A stretch of 64,000 nt of DNA from Cytophagaceae bacterium (GTDB lineage: Bacteria > Bacteroidota > Bacteroidia > Cytophagales > Flexibacteraceae), in NCBI GenBank assembly GCA_027485575.1, contig JAIXQU010000112.1:1-64000 (forward strand). Direction: 5' to 3'. The translations under genes and the position numbers were made by a program. The notes below the pieces were generated by a model. It had not been told where the DNA came from. It saw only the letters and a program-made list of their open reading frames with translations, and made no database searches. How positions within the stretch are numbered: the stretch's first letter is position 1; the number at the start of each line of letters is the position of its first letter. Shown here one piece after another: positions 60,266-64,000 of the stretch.

Positions 60266-60844
60266 ATGGAATTGGTTCCTCCATGGTATGGCCCGACACT
60301 GGAAGATATTTTTAACCTTCGGTTAAATGATGAAATTTCAGTAAATCTGGACACCAGATTTCACCGGGCTGACAAATTTTCACAAATGAAAATCCTTGGC
60401 CCGAATGGGCTGATTTCACTTTCAATTCCTGTAAAAAAACATATCAGCAATAGTCCAATAGGTGAAATAAAAATAGATTATATTCAGAAATGGCAAAATC
60501 AGCATTGGCGATCAATCCAGTCTGGTTATGGCCGATCCCCTTTTTTTGAATATTATGAGAAAGAGCTGAAAGAACTTTTTTATCAGAGCCCGCAATTTTT
60601 AACAGATTTTACCGTTCCCATATTTAGATGGGTTTGTAAACAATATTTTCCAATTAAATATTTTTCAGTCATTTTGGCCGAAAATATGGTAAATTTCCAA
60701 CCAAAAGGCCAGTTACACATGTCTGATAATAAGGATAAACAACTGAAAAATGGGCTTGAAAACTATTCGCAGGTTTTTGGTCAGGAATTTGTTTCAGGAC
60801 TTTCGGTATGGGATGCTTTATTTTGCAAAGGACCAAATTTTTGA
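60266..60844 (+). CDS. WbqC-family protein
   Basis: 192 residues. The family pattern is PPWYGPTLEDIFNL near the start (usually [FP]-x-[PV]-x-Y at the beginning of WbqC proteins), then HRADKFSQMKILGPNG, LSIPVK, KWQNQHWRSIQSGYGRSPFFEYYEKEL. WbqC-like proteins are found in lipopolysaccharide loci and Bacteroidota genomes; their activity is unknown. It starts 20 bases after the GroES-like gene. No other glycan genes are adjacent. Confidence 0.85.
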   Translation: MELVPPWYGPTLEDIFNLRLNDEISVNLDTRFHRADKFSQMKILGPNGLISLSIPVKKHISNSPIGEIKIDYIQKWQNQHWRSIQSGYGRSPFFEYYEKELKELFYQSPQFLTDFTVPIFRWVCKQYFPIKYFSVILAENMVNFQPKGQLHMSDNKDKQLKNGLENYSQVFGQEFVSGLSVWDALFCKGPNF

Positions 60845-60958
60845 AATTGCAAAACTGAATGCGTCTTTTTAACGTTTATTACGTCAGAAATGAAGCTTCG
60901 TTAAGAAGCGATTTAGGAGTATTTTTATTTTTTTATTTACAACAAATAAAAGACATTT

Positions 60959-63505
60959 ATGAAGGCAGATGCTAAGTTTTCGAATCGGGTAAAAGAGGTA
61001 ATATCTCTTTCCCGCGAGGAGGCCCTCAGGTTGGGCCATGAGTATATTGGAGCCGAACATTTGCTTTTGGGGATGATTCGGGAAGGAGAAGGAATTGCCA
61101 TTGCCATTTTACAAAAGCTTGGTATTGTTATGGATGAGCTCAGGGTAACAATAGAGCGAGCCACAAAGAGTACCGCAACGGGCAATGTTAAAAATCTTTC
61201 GAATATTCCATTAACCAAACAAGCAGAAAAGGTATTGAAAATTACATACCTTGAGGCTAGAATTTCTAAATCTGAACTTATTGGGACGGAACATTTATTG
61301 CTCTCTATTTTGAGAGACAATGACAATCTGGCCACTCAGATTTTAAATCGGTTTGATGTGAATTATGAATTGGTAAAAGAAACCCTGGAATATCATTCTA
61401 CATCAACTTCCAGTGCACCTGAATCACCGAAAGCATCATCTGACACAGAAGACGAAGGAGAAGAAAGAGCACAAGGAAACTACGGTGCTCCGGGAAAAGA
61501 CCAAGGTAAACCTGGAGGCGAAAAATCAAGGACGCCGGTCCTGGATAATTTCGGAAGAGATTTGACCAAAATGGCCGAAGATGGCAAACTGGATCCAATT
61601 GTTGGAAGAGAAAAGGAAATTGAAAGGGTTGCCCAGATTTTGTCAAGAAGAAAGAAAAACAATCCAATTCTCATTGGTGAACCAGGGGTTGGAAAAACAG
61701 CCATTGCTGAAGGACTTGCCTTGAGAATAATTCAAAAGAAAGTTTCCCGGGTTTTGTTCAATAAGCGGGTTGTTACTTTAGACCTTGCTTCGCTCGTAGC
61801 TGGGACAAAATACAGAGGCCAGTTTGAAGAGAGAATGAAGGCGGTAATGAGCGAACTTGAAAAGTCGCCCGAGGTCATCCTTTTTATTGATGAAATTCAT
61901 ACCATTGTTGGTGCAGGTGGTGCTTCAGGTTCCCTGGATGCCAGCAATATGTTCAAACCAGCCTTAGCCAGAGGTGACATACAATGTATTGGTGCCACCA
62001 CTTTAGATGAATACAGACAATACATAGAAAAAGATGGCGCCCTTGCCCGTCGGTTTCAAATGGTTTTGGTTGATGCAACTACAGTGGAAGAGACAATCCA
62101 GATCCTGGACAACATCAAGGATAAATACGAAAATCACCACCATGTGAACTATACACAAGAAGCAGTTGAGGCTTGTGTAAAATTATCAGAAAGATATATT
62201 TCTGACAGGTTTCTACCAGATAAAGCCATTGATGTTTTGGATGAGGCTGGAGCCAGAGTTCATATCAACAATATAAATGTACCTGAAGAAATTATCATTC
62301 TTGAAGAGTCAATTGAGAACATTAAGAAGGATAAAAACAGGGTAGTAAAGAGTCAGAAATATGAAGAGGCTGCCTTGTTGAGAGACAAAGAAAAGAAGCT
62401 TCTGGATCAACTGGAGCAGGCAAAAGTACGTTGGGAAGAAGAAACCAAAACCAAAAGGTATACGGTTGAGGAATCCAATATTGCCGAAGTAATTGGTCAG
62501 ATGACAGGCATTCCTGTGAACCGGATCATTAAGTCTGAGGGACAAAAACTCTTGACGATGGCCCAGGATTTGAAAGGTAAAGTAATTGGGCAGGATGAAG
62601 CCATCATTAAATTGACAAAGGCCATTCAAAGGACAAGAGTTGGTCTCAAAGACCCCAACAAACCAATTGGTTCGTTTGTTTTCCTTGGACCTACCGGAGT
62701 TGGAAAAACAGAATTGGCCAAAGTCCTGGCTACCTACCTTTTTGATAAAGACGATTCACTCATCAGAATAGATATGAGTGAGTATATGGAAAAATTCTCT
62801 GTGTCCAGGCTTGTTGGAGCGCCTCCAGGATATGTAGGCTATGAAGAAGGAGGACAGCTCACCGAAAAAATCAGGAGAAAACCTTATTCAGTTATTCTTT
62901 TAGATGAAATTGAAAAGGCACATCCGGATGTATTTAACATTTTGCTTCAGGTGCTTGATGATGGAATTTTAACTGATGGCCTTGGAAGAAGAGTTGATTT
63001 CAGAAATACCATCATCATCATGACTTCTAACATAGGAGCCAGAGATTTAAAAGATTTCGGTACGGGTATCGGATTCAGTACGGCCTCTAAGAGAGAAAAT
63101 GCGGATGAGCAAATGAAAGCTACCATTCAAAGTGCTTTGAGAAAGGCTTTTTCACCTGAGTTTTTGAACAGATTGGATGATGTTATTGTGTTTAACTCTC
63201 TGGAAAGGGAAGATATCCATAAAATCATTGACCTTTCTCTTGCTAAAGTTTTTGAGCGAATTAAGACTTTGGGCTACAAGGTTCAACTTACTGAAAAAGC
63301 CAAAGACTTTCTGGCAATCAAAGGTTATGACAAACAATATGGTGCCAGGCCTTTGAACAGAGCCATTCAAAAATATCTGGAGGACCTTGTTGCCGAAGAA
63401 ATTTTGAAAGGTGAAGTAGCCCAGGATGATGTCATACTTGCTGACCATGAAGAAGGAAAAGATGAGCTTAAAATAAGTGTTGTGAAAAACGAAAGCGCTT
63501 CTTAA
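60959..63505 (+). CDS. clpC: ClpC-type AAA+ unfoldase
   Basis: 848 residues, hexameric partner of the ClpP protease. The double Clp_N domain covers residues 1-145 ([20 protein letters not shown]). A charged Ser/Glu/Gly linker follows at 148-190. AAA module 1 has Walker [10 protein letters not shown] at 240-248, the ClpC M-domain coiled coil contains [19 protein letters not shown], and AAA module 2 has Walker A GPTGVGKT at 577-584. The ATG at 60959 gives the normal N-terminus. The terminator follows 26 bases after the stop, inside the coding end of xerD on the other strand. Confidence 0.95.
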   Translation: MKADAKFSNRVKEVISLSREEALRLGHEYIGAEHLLLGMIREGEGIAIAILQKLGIVMDELRVTIERATKSTATGNVKNLSNIPLTKQAEKVLKITYLEARISKSELIGTEHLLLSILRDNDNLATQILNRFDVNYELVKETLEYHSTSTSSAPESPKASSDTEDEGEERAQGNYGAPGKDQGKPGGEKSRTPVLDNFGRDLTKMAEDGKLDPIVGREKEIERVAQILSRRKKNNPILIGEPGVGKTAIAEGLALRIIQKKVSRVLFNKRVVTLDLASLVAGTKYRGQFEERMKAVMSELEKSPEVILFIDEIHTIVGAGGASGSLDASNMFKPALARGDIQCIGATTLDEYRQYIEKDGALARRFQMVLVDATTVEETIQILDNIKDKYENHHHVNYTQEAVEACVKLSERYISDRFLPDKAIDVLDEAGARVHINNINVPEEIIILEESIENIKKDKNRVVKSQKYEEAALLRDKEKKLLDQLEQAKVRWEEETKTKRYTVEESNIAEVIGQMTGIPVNRIIKSEGQKLLTMAQDLKGKVIGQDEAIIKLTKAIQRTRVGLKDPNKPIGSFVFLGPTGVGKTELAKVLATYLFDKDDSLIRIDMSEYMEKFSVSRLVGAPPGYVGYEEGGQLTEKIRRKPYSVILLDEIEKAHPDVFNILLQVLDDGILTDGLGRRVDFRNTIIIMTSNIGARDLKDFGTGIGFSTASKRENADEQMKATIQSALRKAFSPEFLNRLDDVIVFNSLEREDIHKIIDLSLAKVFERIKTLGYKVQLTEKAKDFLAIKGYDKQYGARPLNRAIQKYLEDLVAEEILKGEVAQDDVILADHEEGKDELKISVVKNESAS

Positions 63506-63519
63506 TCCTGATTTAAAAA

Positions 63520-64000
63520 TTAATTTAAAGAGCCTTCATTAGAAATAGTGGAGGCTTTTTTTGATCTCGGGTGAAACTCCTGGATGACCTGTTTTAGATA
63601 GCCCATATCGAGATGCGTATAAATTTCTGTTGTGGTAATGGATTCATGGCCAAGCATTTCCTGTATCATTCTTAAGTCTGCACCCCCTTCCAGCAAATGG
63701 GTGGCAAAAGAATGCCTGAATGTGTGTGGGCTGATTTTCTTCTTGATCCCTGCCAATTTTCCCAATTGGACCACGATGTTAAAAATTGAAACCCGACTTA
63801 GATTCTTACCCCTTGGATTGAGCAACAAAAAATCTGTAAAAGCTGGGTGAATTCTTTTATGGTCTCTTACATCAGTTTTATATATTCTTATTGCCTGGGT
63901 GGCTTCCTCGCCAATGGGCACAAGTCTTTCCTTATCAGTTTTGCCGATAACACGGATAAATCCAGCCTCGGTGTACAACTGAGAAATCAATAGATTGCTT
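63520..64000 (-). CDS. xerD: Tyrosine recombinase XerD, C-terminal part, cut by window edge
   Basis: The frame stays open through the right edge ([17 protein letters not shown] at the outermost end), so the N-terminal core-binding domain and the first catalytic Arg are outside. Visible catalytic residues: Lys in [14 protein letters not shown], His and Arg in [14 protein letters not shown], His in [12 protein letters not shown], and the nucleophilic Tyr in EIYTHLD. With XerC it resolves chromosome dimers at dif; the C-terminal tail FHPRSKKAS precedes the final polar residues encoded by the clpC terminator. Xer-type phage or conjugative integrases cannot be fully excluded, but the close match to XerD favours the housekeeping enzyme. 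Confidence 0.9.
   Translation of the reverse strand, partial: SNLLISQLYTEAGFIRVIGKTDKERLVPIGEEATQAIRIYKTDVRDHKRIHPAFTDFLLLNPRGKNLSRVSIFNIVVQLGKLAGIKKKISPHTFRHSFATHLLEGGADLRMIQEMLGHESITTTEIYTHLDMGYLKQVIQEFHPRSKKASTISNEGSLN
63531..63562 (+). terminator. Intrinsic terminator of clpC, located within the 3' coding end of xerD
   Basis: AGCCTTCATTA (63531-63541) pairs with TAGTGGAGGCT (63546-63556), an 11-bp stem with two G-U pairs around a GAAA tetraloop, followed by a run of seven Ts. These bases also encode residues within the last dozen of the XerD protein on the minus strand. Confidence 0.88.

Noticed and set aside
60845-60958. Hairpin GCTTC/GAAGC before clpC as a CtsR-type or CIRCE operator
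   Set aside because: The arms are only five bases and match neither consensus; the surrounding AT-rich sequence gives no support.
1-64000. tRNA, rRNA, tmRNA or CRISPR loci
   Set aside because: No cloverleaf, conserved rRNA core or repeat-spacer pattern was found on either strand.

Overview
The window is about 39% GC and reads as the chromosome of a free-living Bacteroidota (Cytophagales-like; the exact family cannot be fixed from sequence alone). The evidence is a giant adhesin ending in a type IX secretion (T9SS) type-B sorting domain, a PorP/SprF-like protein, a PD40-OmpA protein, a GldB-like gliding lipoprotein, a DUF5606 protein, RprX/RprY-like two-component genes, and promoter boxes of the TAnnTTTG type. 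Shine-Dalgarno sequences are mostly absent and several starts can only be TTG or GTG, which also fits this phylum. No rRNA, tRNA or CRISPR array was seen.

Layout. 1-0.5 kb: the 5' end of an IS256-type element and a decayed gene remnant beside it. 0.5-8.6 kb: DUF3667 membrane protein, sufE, carA, serS, ctlX and a large TerB/ABCG-type transporter. 9.0-14.3 kb (minus): a surface-polysaccharide operon with an arginase-fold protein lacking key metal ligands, a Wzy-like polymerase, two tandem FdtA/QdtA-type cupin isomerases, a GNAT acetyltransferase and a DegT aminotransferase, consistent with dTDP-3-acetamido-3,6-dideoxyhexose synthesis. 14.4-21.4 kb (plus): a TetR-TolC-[ACP-like]-adaptor-RND efflux operon, separated from the sugar operon by a 12-bp-arm palindrome. 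21.5-26.3 kb: an RprX/RprY-like kinase/regulator pair, a thin ferredoxin-like protein, an SRPBCC protein, a secreted FN3-like protein and a saccharopine-dehydrogenase-like oxidoreductase. 26.8-36.9 kb: a 2499-residue Ig-repeat adhesin, PorP/SprF-like protein and OmpA-family lipid-free protein, ending at a strong terminator.

37.5-45.4 kb: queD-folE (pterin/deazapurine), an SDR, sterol desaturase and GT-C membrane enzyme, gldB and a divergent PorT-like barrel, then purN, DUF5606 and an Ig-like hypothetical. 45.4-53.7 kb (minus): ComEC, LspA, MoxR, two parvulin-type foldases and YbeY. 53.9-64 kb (plus): topA, an Lhr-like DEXH helicase, an esterase, a GroES-like protein, WbqC and clpC, with the C-terminal part of xerD on the opposite strand at the right edge.

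The most unusual items are: an acyl-carrier-protein-like gene lacking the phosphopantetheine serine inside the RND efflux operon; the shared palindromic control region between that operon and the sugar operon, with both flanking genes starting at TTG; a parvulin foldase that appears to carry an internal OmpA-like domain; and a clpC terminator that is also the coding end of xerD.
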